Of a DNA stretch of 64,000 nucleotides, positions 40,893 to 51,474 are shown piece by piece. The position numbers and the translations under genes are program-made. The stretch lies in assembly GCF_030848805.1 (NCBI RefSeq), contig NC_092361.1, positions 22,155,406 to 22,219,405 on the forward strand. Reading direction: 5' to 3'. The stretch is from Temnothorax longispinosus. Taxonomy: Eukaryota; Arthropoda; Insecta; Hymenoptera; Formicidae. The notes beneath the pieces are model-generated. The model made no database searches and had not been told where the DNA came from. It was given only the letters and a program-made list of their open reading frames with translations. Every line of letters starts with the position of its first letter. The stretch's first letter is position 1.

Positions 40893-43800
40893 TTACGTAT
40901 TTTCGTGAGAATTTTCTTGTTCTCCCGATGGATTTCGCTGATTCAACTTTAGAGTATTTCTACCGAGAGCCCATAGTCCACCTATCGACCACAGGAAGAC
41001 ACAGGACAGGCTGAGAAAGGATGTGAAATAAAGCGCACCCACGTAACTATCTGTTGAATCGTGCACCAAACCTAAAAAATATTCAATGTCGATTAAAATA
41101 GATAAGATAGAAAATAATGATAAAATAGATTAGATAGATGATAACGATACAGTTCTGTTAAACATTATGGTTATCTGGGTACGATTGAAATTAAATATTC
41201 AAGAAAATTACAGGCTGCTTTCATTGTACACTTAGAATTTCTCCTTACCGATAATTGGTCCCACGCTGATAGACAGGATGCCGTTACAAACCATCTGAAT
41301 ACCGGATGCAGCCGGCAGCCTCTCCAATGGTACGTAATCGGGAATGATTAGAGCTTGGAAGACAGCTTTGGTTCCCTTTGCCATTCCGACGATCAGAGCT
41401 ACTCCGATCACGATGACGTAGGTATCACCCCACGTCGACAAAACTGCCAAGAAATTAACATGAGAATTGATTTTGTACAGAAGTTTACATAAAACATCGG
41501 GAACGCGAAGATCAATAAGAGTGTGAATGAATACAAAAAGATATATCGTATAATATTATTAATCAAAATATATCATAGTGTTAAAATACATTACAATATC
41601 GAGATGTGTATTGCGATAACATAATTTCAGCCGCGGTTTGATAATTGTCAAATATTACGATCAACGATTTGCGGATGGTATCGATTGTCTTACGATATGC
41701 CAGCTAATCAACCCACCCCAAAGATATCACCTCGTGAAGAGATCCCTCGTGTTCGTATACCTTATGTGTGGCGGTACGTACTAGTCCTTCCGAGGATCGA
41801 TCCCAGCAGGGACATCACATAAAGATTCCTGCATGTCCAGCCGGTTTTTTGCGCCAGCAACGGTACGCAAAGGCGCCCCGTGATGTCCGCGGCGGCTTGA
41901 ATCGACATCACTGTAGCGATCGACGTTCGGTCGAGATTCGCCAATTCGGCCAGGACGAAAGGTATCGTTGCGTTGAAGTTCGTTTCGGCCACCAACGAGA
42001 CGCCCATACCTGTTTTTTTTAGGCACGCGTTACATGCATCTCTCAAAATTTTAATTCTACTTCGGCAAGACCTGTGAATTCAGTAGTTCGTAATCTACCT
42101 AGAACTATCGCTATATAACGATTATCACGAAGAAGATCGAGATCCATGTTCGCAACAATTTTTCTAAGGAACGAGGTATGTCTACTTTTCACTTCAGTCT
42201 CGCTATTCTTTGGCCGATGATTCGGTTGTCTTTCCTCTTCATTGTTCTCGTCACTTAATAACCGGTTTTGAACGGCGTTATTTTCTACATTTGCCTCATT
42301 ATCAACACGTGAACTTTCCTCTTTCGATATATCGGTAATTTTGTCTACCAGAACAATCTGCTAAAAATGGGAGAAGAGAGAGAGAGAGAGAGAGAAAAAG
42401 AGAGTCTTCCAAATATAATCTACATTTCGCATATTGTTGATGTGATACAATGAGGTGACTGAAATACATAAAATGAAAAATGGAGAGGATCGGAAATAAG
42501 ATTGCGCTTTTTCTCACGTACCTTTAACTCACCTCTTTCTGCTTTCCGAACGGTCTTAATAGCGACGCACCAATGAGAGAGTGCAAGGCGATTCCACCAA
42601 GGATCAGGAGAGCGCCAGTCGTGGCAAAATTCCCGAGAAGTACGTCTATCAAAAGGGGCATTAAGATCGGGCCCAGACCGGTTAACGTAACTGAAAAACC
42701 CATGGCCACGTTGCGTTTCTTGCGGAAGTATGTGTTCAAAGCTAACGTTGTCGCTGGAAAAATGATTCCTTGGCCTATGCCTGTTAAACATAAACGTTTT
42801 GTAATTAATGTAATTAATTATCATCTTTTTAAGATACAATAGCGTAGTTAATACATAAGAGTCTTAGATCTCTCAATTACAGAGCAATCTTGAAGATCTT
42901 CGAGAATGCAATTACATCATTGTCTGTTCTATTAATTGAAATGACTGGAGCTCGGATGAGAGCTATAACGTTGAGCGCCGCTGAGTGCCGAACAAAGAGT
43001 GCGTCGCGGCAACCCATGCTCTAAACTATTCTGAAAGTTCTTTCACATTGTGTGCGTGTACTACCACTATGTCTTACTTTTTATCAGTCTACTGTGCTCT
43101 AGAGTTCAGTGGCGCTCAGCACAAATGATCAAGCGGCTCGTCATATTACGGCTCTCATTCGGGTATCCTGTAGCGTGAATTATTTACCAATGATAACGCA
43201 ATAAGTGATAATAAGAGTCGAGAGAGACACGGCGAAGGCAGCGGCGCAGATTCCGAGGACGACTGTTAGGCTGCCGAAATATGCGACCTGACGAAAGGCG
43301 AATCTCTTCATCATCGGACCGCTTATCAGGCCGAGGCTGCATGTTATTGTTCCATTAAGATGAAGAATCAGACTTGTTTGCGTCGCAGTGATGCCGAGGC
43401 TTGCGAAACGTTCCGCGAAAATAAGGCCGAAACATTGCTGGACCGGGAGCACGGCTAGCTGTGATGAAGGAAATTACAGTTAATCTTACGAGAATATATT
43501 GCTCAAATTTTATATTGTTCAAATATTCGCATCTTTTTGAACATCGTTCACGTTTTTACAGAATTCTCCAGATGAGAAGATCATCATTTTAAGTAGATAA
43601 AAAATATAAATTTGATAGGTTTCATGAAATGTTCAAATTTTTATTAACATTGGATTTTTATGCCGTATGAAGAATTAAATTGCCCAATTATCATCATAAA
43701 TACTACAAATATGAACAGAATATATCTTAAAATCTTTGACCTTGAAAGATTTCCGTCATAAATTTTCAGTCCATTTTTCGTTAGAAGAAACTTTAAATTA

Positions 43801-43978
43801 TATTAAAGAAAAATTTTGATTAGAATTACAATCGGAGATTAAAACTCACTCATAACAATAGGAATTAATTACTTTAAATTTCTAAAAGCGATTATAATTA
43901 AAAAAGACTTACATTAATAACAGTCACGCCGATAACGATCGCCCATGCCCAGCCCCGATCTACTACGCCACGTGTCAT
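40893..43978 (-). CDS. Monocarboxylate transporter-like protein (SLC16/MFS), copy B
   Basis: Exons: 43978-43913, 43458-43188, 42780-42533, 42360-42099, 42009-41782, 41443-41249 and 41071-40893. All phases agree, giving 482 residues, a normal MCT size. MFS features: VLPVQQCFGLIFAERFASLGITATQTS in helices 1-2; NTYFRKKRNVAMGFSVTLTGLGPILMP in helices 4-5; ALLILGGIALHSLIGASLLRP closing the N-half; and helix 8 with an intact D-x3-R pair (AADITGRLCVP). The central loop (exon 4) is Glu/Asn-rich. The N-terminal signature is degraded to DRGWAWAIVIG, lacking the usual Pro and second Gly. An imperfect fold-back repeat sits in intron 2, just before exon 2's 3' end on the genomic map. It is about as distant from copies A and C as those are from each other. 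Substrate unknown; a plasma-membrane solute carrier is inferred from the family. Confidence 0.9.
42374..42395. repeat. (GA)n microsatellite in intron 3 of MCT copy B
   Basis: A GA run directly upstream of the exon 4 acceptor. On the coding strand it supplies a CT-rich polypyrimidine tract. Confidence 0.75.
42953..43162. mobile_element. Imperfect fold-back repeat (old MITE-like relic)
   Basis: The left arm, with CGGATGAGAGCTATAACG and then TGAGCGCCGCTGA, matches the reverse complement of the right arm, with CGAATGAGAGCCGTAA and TGAGCGCCACTGA. The arms are interrupted, so the element is old. It lies in intron 2 of MCT copy B, some 25 bases from the exon 2 donor. No target-site duplication is certain. 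Confidence 0.4.
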
Positions 43979-45877
43979 TCTATCAATCGTATCAATCACC
44001 GTTCCGCAAGTGTCTCATGGGAGTAATACGTTCCTAAAGATTTCCAGTTGTATTCCGTGCTCGTACCATCAGCAGACTGCAAATCTAATCGTTCGGACAA
44101 CGTACGATCACAAATTTAGATCGAGCAAGTGATAAGCTACGCGCTGCGGATAAGGCTCCTCATTTCGATTCGGCTCTTATGCATTATGCATTTGCATATA
44201 ATTTATACATACGTATGAATCGTATATATTTTTTTATATTAGAAACAGCTGCATCTTCTATTATATATTCACATATTTACACTTTTTGTAATAACCGTAT
44301 GAACTATCATATACTTCTTCAATTAATTAATTAATAAAATAGTGATGTTTACTAACAAGAACAAACTTCGTCGCAATTCAGTTCAATTAATTATATCAAT
44401 CTTAATTATATCTTATAACAAAAAATAAAGCAATTACCTTGACAAAATTGTAAACGTTGTAGGTCCAACTAATAAAACTTTACTGATAAAAGAGTTTCTA
44501 GAATAACTCCTAATAGTTTTTGCAAGTTTACTTTGCTTGTAAGTCGACAACTGGATTAACCTTGTCCCGAGTTATTTACGTTTCTTACAGATCCATAATG
44601 ATTAAAATGAAGTGACGAAAACGAATGCTGGTTTGATCGACCAGTTATTTAAACGGCACAAAAATAATTATCTCAAGTAACAACTTTGTTTCTTTATTTG
44701 CTCTTCATCAGCGCTATCTGTATTAATGACTCAGTCGTTCTCCCTTCTTTCCGCGACAACTGCTTACTTTGTAATCAAGTAAAAATGTTTAATCGAGTCG
44801 TCAAGCCTCCGCGTTGGCAAACAGTTATCGGAGTACATTATTTAATGTTAAGTACAGTCGGAAAGTTTTTCAACGCCGCAGTATAAATATCACAACGTTA
44901 ACACTCACGCGTGTCAATTTTGGAAATTCATTGAAATGCCCAACGGGATTTCTTGAGATGCTCCAATATGAATGTTTGGCATATAAAGCCAGGGCAGATA
45001 TGCTCCGACGCGAGCTGCGGACGATCCGAGACTGGCCGAAGAGGAGGAAGCGCGATGAAAACCGGCTCCGCTACTCCATCCGAGACCAAGCGCGATCGTT
45101 CGTAATCTTTTCACTCGCGAGCCTGAATACAGGCGCTCATGCAGCGCTGCGCTCGGGGTATTTAATTTATAGTCACTTTTATGTGATTCAATGCAAATTA
45201 ATAAACGCACCTTATCATCTCGCGTAAGTGCAACGACACGAGTGATGACTTATGCTATATCATGTTACATCAGCTGTGATTCTATCGCGCAAATACCTTG
45301 CAATTTGATATAAAACGCAGTTTTAAAAGAAGCATAAACAGATGTGCAAATAAATACTCCAATTACATTAGGAGTCAATATTTATCAGACCCGTCCAATT
45401 TGATAATCTTTTCCGACAACTGCTTTTTGAAAACAATGATCAGATTTTTTATTTGTACGCAGAATGATAACTGATTTGACAAGGAAGTTTTTTGGATAAA
45501 CAGACGAGAAATGAGTTTTTTGCACCTGTGAAAATACCAATATAGCGCTGCATCTGTAGTAGATAAGATATCAGTACATCGGAAAGATTACAAATTATGA
45601 AGTCATTGAGAATTTGATCTGATTTAATGCACAAGGATTATTTTTTTGAGTATCAGGAAAATAATTGCGTTACGACAAAAATTTTAACGCATAACTGATC
45701 GTCGTTTTGCAATTGTTAGTTTGTTAATTATATGAGAATTATTAATTGACGAAAAAATTATTTTGAAAAAGAATGATTTATTTGATTAGTATTCGTGACG
45801 TACTAAATCGTAAGAATTTGACGCATGTGTTTAATATAAATACATTGGACTTGTTTTACTATATTAAATTTAAAATA
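43979..45877. other. Intergenic stretch between MCT copies B and C
   Basis: This is the upstream region of copy B and the 3' region of copy C. A plus-strand open frame at 44814-45227 and its mirror on the other strand have no domain and are probably chance frames in a GC-richer patch. Confidence 0.45.
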
Positions 45878-48496
45878 CTATTCTGCTACAACTTGCTGTT
45901 GCAATTTCTTAACTATGATAAGTTGTCTATAAAAGATACCATATAAAAATTCAATGCTCCACACGATAAATGTGGTAAGTATCATGCCGGTCATCACGTG
46001 AATACAGATCTTGTAGCTATCACTGACATCTCTGATGTATCCTTTTTCAACAGAAAATAAATATACGAAGGATTAATTTGCATGCTGTTTTATTTTAATA
46101 CAATGCAAGAAACATTATTGTCTCGTATTGTATAAAAACGTACCAATTAAAGGACTCATGGTGACTACGCATAAGCCCTTAAACACCATAAATATTCCAA
46201 ATGCACTTGGTAGCCTCTTCAAAGTACAACACTCGGATATACAGAGATTTAAATTCACTAATGTAGCGCCACGCAAAAATCCAGCTATTACGAACATGAC
46301 AATCAATGGTGTTCTTTCCGATTGTTCCGCTAATACTGTGTAAAAAAAAAAGAATTTTTAATTTCTTTCAATAGCTCTTTTTAAATTCAATTAGAGACTT
46401 ACTGGAGCGCGTGATCCCAATAAAGAGGCTGGAAATCCAAAAGACTATGCGCTTTTTCCAGCCGAATTTGTCGAATAGCGTCGGCAACAGAAGTCTAGCG
46501 AGGATATCGGTGAACGCAGTCAGGGACAGGCAAAAGGCGACCTCCGCTTTCGTCATTCCTGCCGATCGTCAAGTTCCTACGAGCAGTTTATGTAACTCCC
46601 GAGCAGTGCCGTAGCGAGGATGTTTGCTGAGATCGGTGTGTTTATCGATCATCGAGGTCTCCATAATATTGTTCTAAACAGATTTGTATGTATGCGAGGC
46701 GCGGACAACTTTTCATGTTTAGAACAGAGAGACGGGAGCTCTTTCAACAGCGAAGTAATAGACATCCTTTGCTACGGTACTGATTACGTTTAAGTTGTAC
46801 AACTCATATTCTCTCACCGATATCCGAGAGAAAGAAAGGAGTCATCAGTTTGAAGTTTGACTCAGCCACGTAAACGAAGCTGCAGCCTAAAACGACATTT
46901 AAGTACGTGAAATTTTTTAGAAGATCCAAGTCAAAAGTTGCTTTTATCTTCGTCATGAACGATTCCTTCTTAGGTGAGATTGATCCATTTTCTGTATCTT
47001 GATCCTTGGTCCACATTGATCCATTTGACATCCTTCGTGCTCCAGAAGGATTTGGTTTTATTAATAAAGCTTCGTGCTCTCGGTCTTTATCAGGCTTTTT
47101 CTAAAAAAAAAAAAAAAAAATGTATACCTTAATAATTTCGTTTAATATAAAAATTCGAGATGTTAAAAATTCCAAGTTATGTGATAATTCGATATTTTGT
47201 GGATTATATATAAAATAATTACTTTGACTGGCGGTGGCGATGGTCGTTCTTCAAGTGGACGTAACAAACATGATCCTATCACAGAATGTAATGCCCATCC
47301 TCCGACGATGAGCGTTGTGCCGCGAAATCCGTATATGTCCAGCAGCATATGTATTAACTGCATAAATGAATTGCTATTTATAACATTTCTCTCTCTTTTT
47401 TTTTTTTTTTTTACAAATATACCACTTACCAACGGTACGACCATCATTGCCAACGCCGTTCCCGCCATGGAAAAACCCACTGCTTGTCCACGTTTTTTGT
47501 CGAAGAACGTATTCAAGGCGATGAAGGAGCAAGCCATGGCAAGGCCAGTACCTAGACCTGTTGTAGAATAAATTTATATCTATAAGACACTGAAATATTA
47601 TTTATAATAATACATGTATTTAATATCAAGACAGCAAAATTATATAATTTGTAATAAACAGATTCTATATATGTATACCTCCTAACACGCTATAGGAACA
47701 AATAATATACAGCATACTATCAGCTTGCGATGTAATTATTAAACCACTGCAGCTTAATAAAGATCCAAAAAATGCTACTTGTCGGTAAGAATATCTTTTT
47801 AGTAATGGACCGACTAGGAAACCTGTAAATTTATGATTTGATAAGAACAAATAATTTTTTCTTTTAAAGTAACATAAGTATAAGTTTTGTATAATGTTTA
47901 CCAGAAAAATTGACAATGGCATCTAAGACGCTCATTATAACTGATGTTCCTGTGGAGTCGACATTGAGATCCTCTAATAGATCTTTGAAAAGCAATCCGA
48001 ATGATGGATCCAAGGATCGCAAAGAGAGCTACAATGTGCGTTGGGATAACAAGTAAAATTTTTTCTAATATTATATATAATAATTATATTATCGCAAATA
48101 AAGAAAATGACCTTCCACGCTACTTTGTTTTTACCATGTAACATCAATAAAACTTGAACATTTAATAGTCAATAATATATTATTCTAAAGATAAAATAAT
48201 AGGTTTTGTGAAGTAGGAACTTTGAAGAATACAAAGTTCCGCAAAAATAATTTTTTGTATTACCATTTCCATCGGTATATAATACCATCTTTTATCACAG
48301 TAGCTTTATGTTGCGTCATTTTCTTTACAGCATTTTTATTCAGGAATGTAAATTAATAATTCAAGCTATATATAACAGCGTTCATAATAACTTTGTAAAC
48401 ATTTACCGCAATTAGACTGCTTCCAAGACAAACAAACCAACCCCAGCCACCATCTGGAGCTTGTCCTTTAGTATCATTTTTCTTGTTTTCTGTCAT
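45878..48496 (-). CDS. Monocarboxylate transporter-like protein (SLC16/MFS), copy C
   Basis: Exons: 48496-48407, 48028-47902, 47822-47679, 47557-47430, 47357-47223, 47100-46818, 46558-46403, 46335-46144 and 46041-45878. All phases agree, giving 472 residues. It has the canonical signature PDGGWGW at residues 14-20. Helix 4-5 loop: NTFFDKKRGQAVGFSMAGTAL. End of the N-half: YGFRGTTLIVGGWALHSVIGSCLLRP. Helix 8 keeps D-x3-R (AFTDILARLLLP). The central loop in exon 6 is Lys/Ser-rich and includes MTKIKATFDLDLLKNFTYLN before helix 7. The last exon ends in a hydrophobic helix 12 and a short basic tail. It is head-to-head with MCT copy D, so the region 48497-50762 must hold both promoters. Substrate unknown. 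Confidence 0.9.
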
Positions 48497-50762
48497 TATT
48501 TACAAAAACGATTTTTCATGTGGCTTATTATAAATTATTATTGCTGAAAAATACTACCGAGATGAGTTAAGTTGCTAACGATCTTCTTTAAATCACATCG
48601 TCACATGAACTCTTTCTAATCGATACCGATACCGCTCGCTAAAAATGCCAATCACGTGCTTGCCCACTACTGTGTGACTTTCAGACTAAGCATCGAATAA
48701 TATAAGCTGCCTATTGCTCCTCTCCACTTGTTTCTACTCCTACTCCTGTGGAAAAACACATCGGTCAAGAAGGGGATTTAGTACAAATGATCAATACGTG
48801 TGCGTAGCGATGTCGATCGAATCGTATACCTACTTCAAAATCTACAAAGCAATAAATAATGTTACATATAATAGGCATATGTTACGTAACAGCAAAGACA
48901 AATTATTTTGGCATTTAGCAAATGGAGGGAGTTACATGACATATAAGGTGTAGTCAATCCGTATTTGGCGAACATGACGAAGAAAATAACTACTATGCTG
49001 TGTCACATGTCGATGGAAAAGTACACGTAATTTGTCTAGTAAATTTTCTGTCTTCTAATATCGATAAGTTATCTTTAGTTGCAAGTAATACATTATCATT
49101 CTCGCTTTTTATCTTTTGATATTATCTGGAATAAAAGATAACATATGCAAAAAATTATAATTGAATATTGTTCGTATATATTAATGATTATAAATAAATT
49201 TTATTAAATAAATGATAACGTGACAGCTATACATAAATTTACATTATTTTACGTTATCGATTAAGTATGTGTTATACTATATAGTGTCACAATGTTTAAT
49301 GCCTCTGTAGAAACTATACAAAATTATTACTTGACACATGATATGTAAATAATAAATATAATAAAACTTACCATTAATAAAAAAAAATTGATCTTTCTAT
49401 AAAATGCTTCGAACAACTTATTGTTAGTTAATTTGTCCCGATTCGTACATTATTCACTCCTTACTTCTTTCTTATTAGTCAGCAACACAAATGTTTTTGT
49501 AGTTTGTTTGGCGAGCAATTGGAGACGATTGATATAATTAGCCAATAATTGTTAACGCCAGTGTCCACTGTGGTCACATGCGAATCGTTTGCAACACTGG
49601 CCGACCTTCGTTGGTTGGACGTTTTATCTGTGCCCACATTGCACATACATATATATAGATAGCACTCACCAGGCGATAGGTTATATATATAAAACGTTAC
49701 CTATGCTTTTATCAATAATATTGCTTCAATAATTGCAATAAAGTTTTCACAATATTTCACGATGGAATATACAATGCGATAATTGTGTTTTTCACATTAT
49801 AATCTTGTCCGATAATAAAATTAATTGCTATGAATCACAATAAAATTTAATCTTTAATATTATATTATATTCAATGTATTTGGTACTCTGTGCTAATACG
49901 CCGCAATCGATACTATAAGTAGAATAGATAAGTATGTAGATAAGTACGTAGATAAGTATGTTACTATTACGTTATAACATTCACTGATATAGCGCCTTAA
50001 TTTATGCAACTGCAAGTTATATGTGCAAACTGGGTAAACGTTGCTTAGGTCCAGTTTACTTATAAAGATAGTTTTTTTGTAGTTAATTATTTTTTTTATT
50101 TTAAAATAAATTACCGTTATATGTACATATCACTTTGTTAAATATTATTTTGTTGAAACATATAAAATTATTACATGCTTTCGTAAACCAGTAATAGTTA
50201 ATAAGAACCGAAATTGTAACGTATCACATTACAATAAAAATCAAAGTATGTACGCATATTATCTTATTCTTTTTAATGTTATTAATAATTATTAAATAGA
50301 TTATATTTTACCCTTTATTTTGTCACGATTTTTCTACACACAATCTTCACAAACTTTTCTATAAAATTATTACAATAAAAACCTTGGTTATTATATTTTT
50401 CTCTTCTAAATATACTGATCTCGTTTTTTTTAATGGAAAAATTGAAGAAAATTTATAATTTATATCACGAATCATTGTTCAACTTTTAAATTTTTGTTAA
50501 TTTGCATTTTATTAAAAAATTGTCATGTTTGAAGTGGAAAATCCATATTAAGATACTCAAATTTATCATCTATTAGATTAGATATAAAGAATGCTAATTA
50601 AAAAATCTTCTTTTATAATGAACTGGTTAACTGAATTGGAGCATTTGTAAATCAGAGAGTATACGAGGCAAGTTTACATTTGGATCTTCTCTCTCCGCAA
50701 TTCCGTAATTACGGATCCTACAGTGCTAATATTTCATTCTGGCCTAAGAATAGGTGTTTAGT
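48497..50762. other. Divergent intergenic region between MCT copies C and D
   Basis: No coding sequence is supported. The right part, from about 50088, is the start of the segment that is repeated at 58543, and holds the putative promoter of copy D. Otherwise it is AT-rich DNA without recognised elements. Confidence 0.5.
50703..50714. promoter_or_regulatory. Conserved 12-bp palindrome upstream of MCT copy D leader ORF
   Basis: CCGTAATTACGG is a perfect palindrome about 50 bases before the leader ATG. It is identical in the duplicate at 59434-59445, inside a well-conserved block of about 110 bp. It is a candidate binding site for a dimeric factor, but recent duplication alone would also explain the identity. 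Confidence 0.3.
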
Positions 50763-51474
50763 ATGATGACACTTCGTACAAAGATAAGAGAAACTTCGAA
50801 ATCTCGTTTGTGGCATGCCCTGCTTAGTCGGAAACCGTCTACCTTCGATTATCGTGGAAGTGTATCGGAATCGTTGACGTTTGCATTAAATTTATCTATC
50901 ATTATTCTGCTAGGTAAATACTTAAATCTTCAAATCCGGTGCAATAAAAATAGCAAAAATATAATTTTATCTAATTAATCTGGTGTGGAAAATGTGCTGT
51001 CTTAAATTAATTACATGTAAATGCTTAACGAAAATACAAATAATTTTATGTAAAACTGTTTCTGTTCAAAAAATTATTGTTTAATTATATTTCATGTCAA
51101 TAAATTGACTATCACTTGGAGAAGTTTTACTTTTGTAATTTATTTAATGCAAGAGGCAAAACTGAATCCAATAAAATAAATTAATATTTTTAAAAATAAC
51201 TTTTTGTGTTTTCTATAAATAAATAAATTACCTCTGTCAGACGTTATTGCAGAAACTGAATGTAAAACATCACTTTTTATTATTTTAATGTCTACTGTTT
51301 TTAATATCTAATAATTAAAATAGAATATATTTATATGTAAATATTATTTTCGTATTGGGATATATTTATCTTTTATTAAATACTTTTTCCATAATTTTTT
51401 CTTATTTTGTGAAAAAAACGTGACGCTATTTAATGTGTTCAAATAAATCAGGGACGCGATTTATCGTAATATGA
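50763..51474 (+). other. Spliced upstream ORF in the leader of MCT copy D (57 codons)
   Basis: An open frame starts with tandem ATGs at 50763/50766, runs to a good donor at 50913 (CTAG|GTAAAT) and, if spliced to the acceptor at 51451 (aatcag), continues through TRFIVI to a TGA at 51472-51474. That TGA overlaps the transporter ATG at 51471 by two bases. The peptide is basic at the N-terminus (MMTLRTKIRETSKSR) and ends in a hydrophobic stretch (FALNLSIIILLG). The structure is preserved in the duplicate. It may be a translational control element or a chance frame in a 5' UTR exon. Amino-acid changes between the copies are frequent, which argues against strong constraint on the peptide. Confidence 0.4.

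Noticed and set aside
44814..45227. 137-codon plus-strand frame upstream of MCT copy B
   Set aside because: No recognisable motif, a mirror frame of similar length on the other strand and no conserved gene context.
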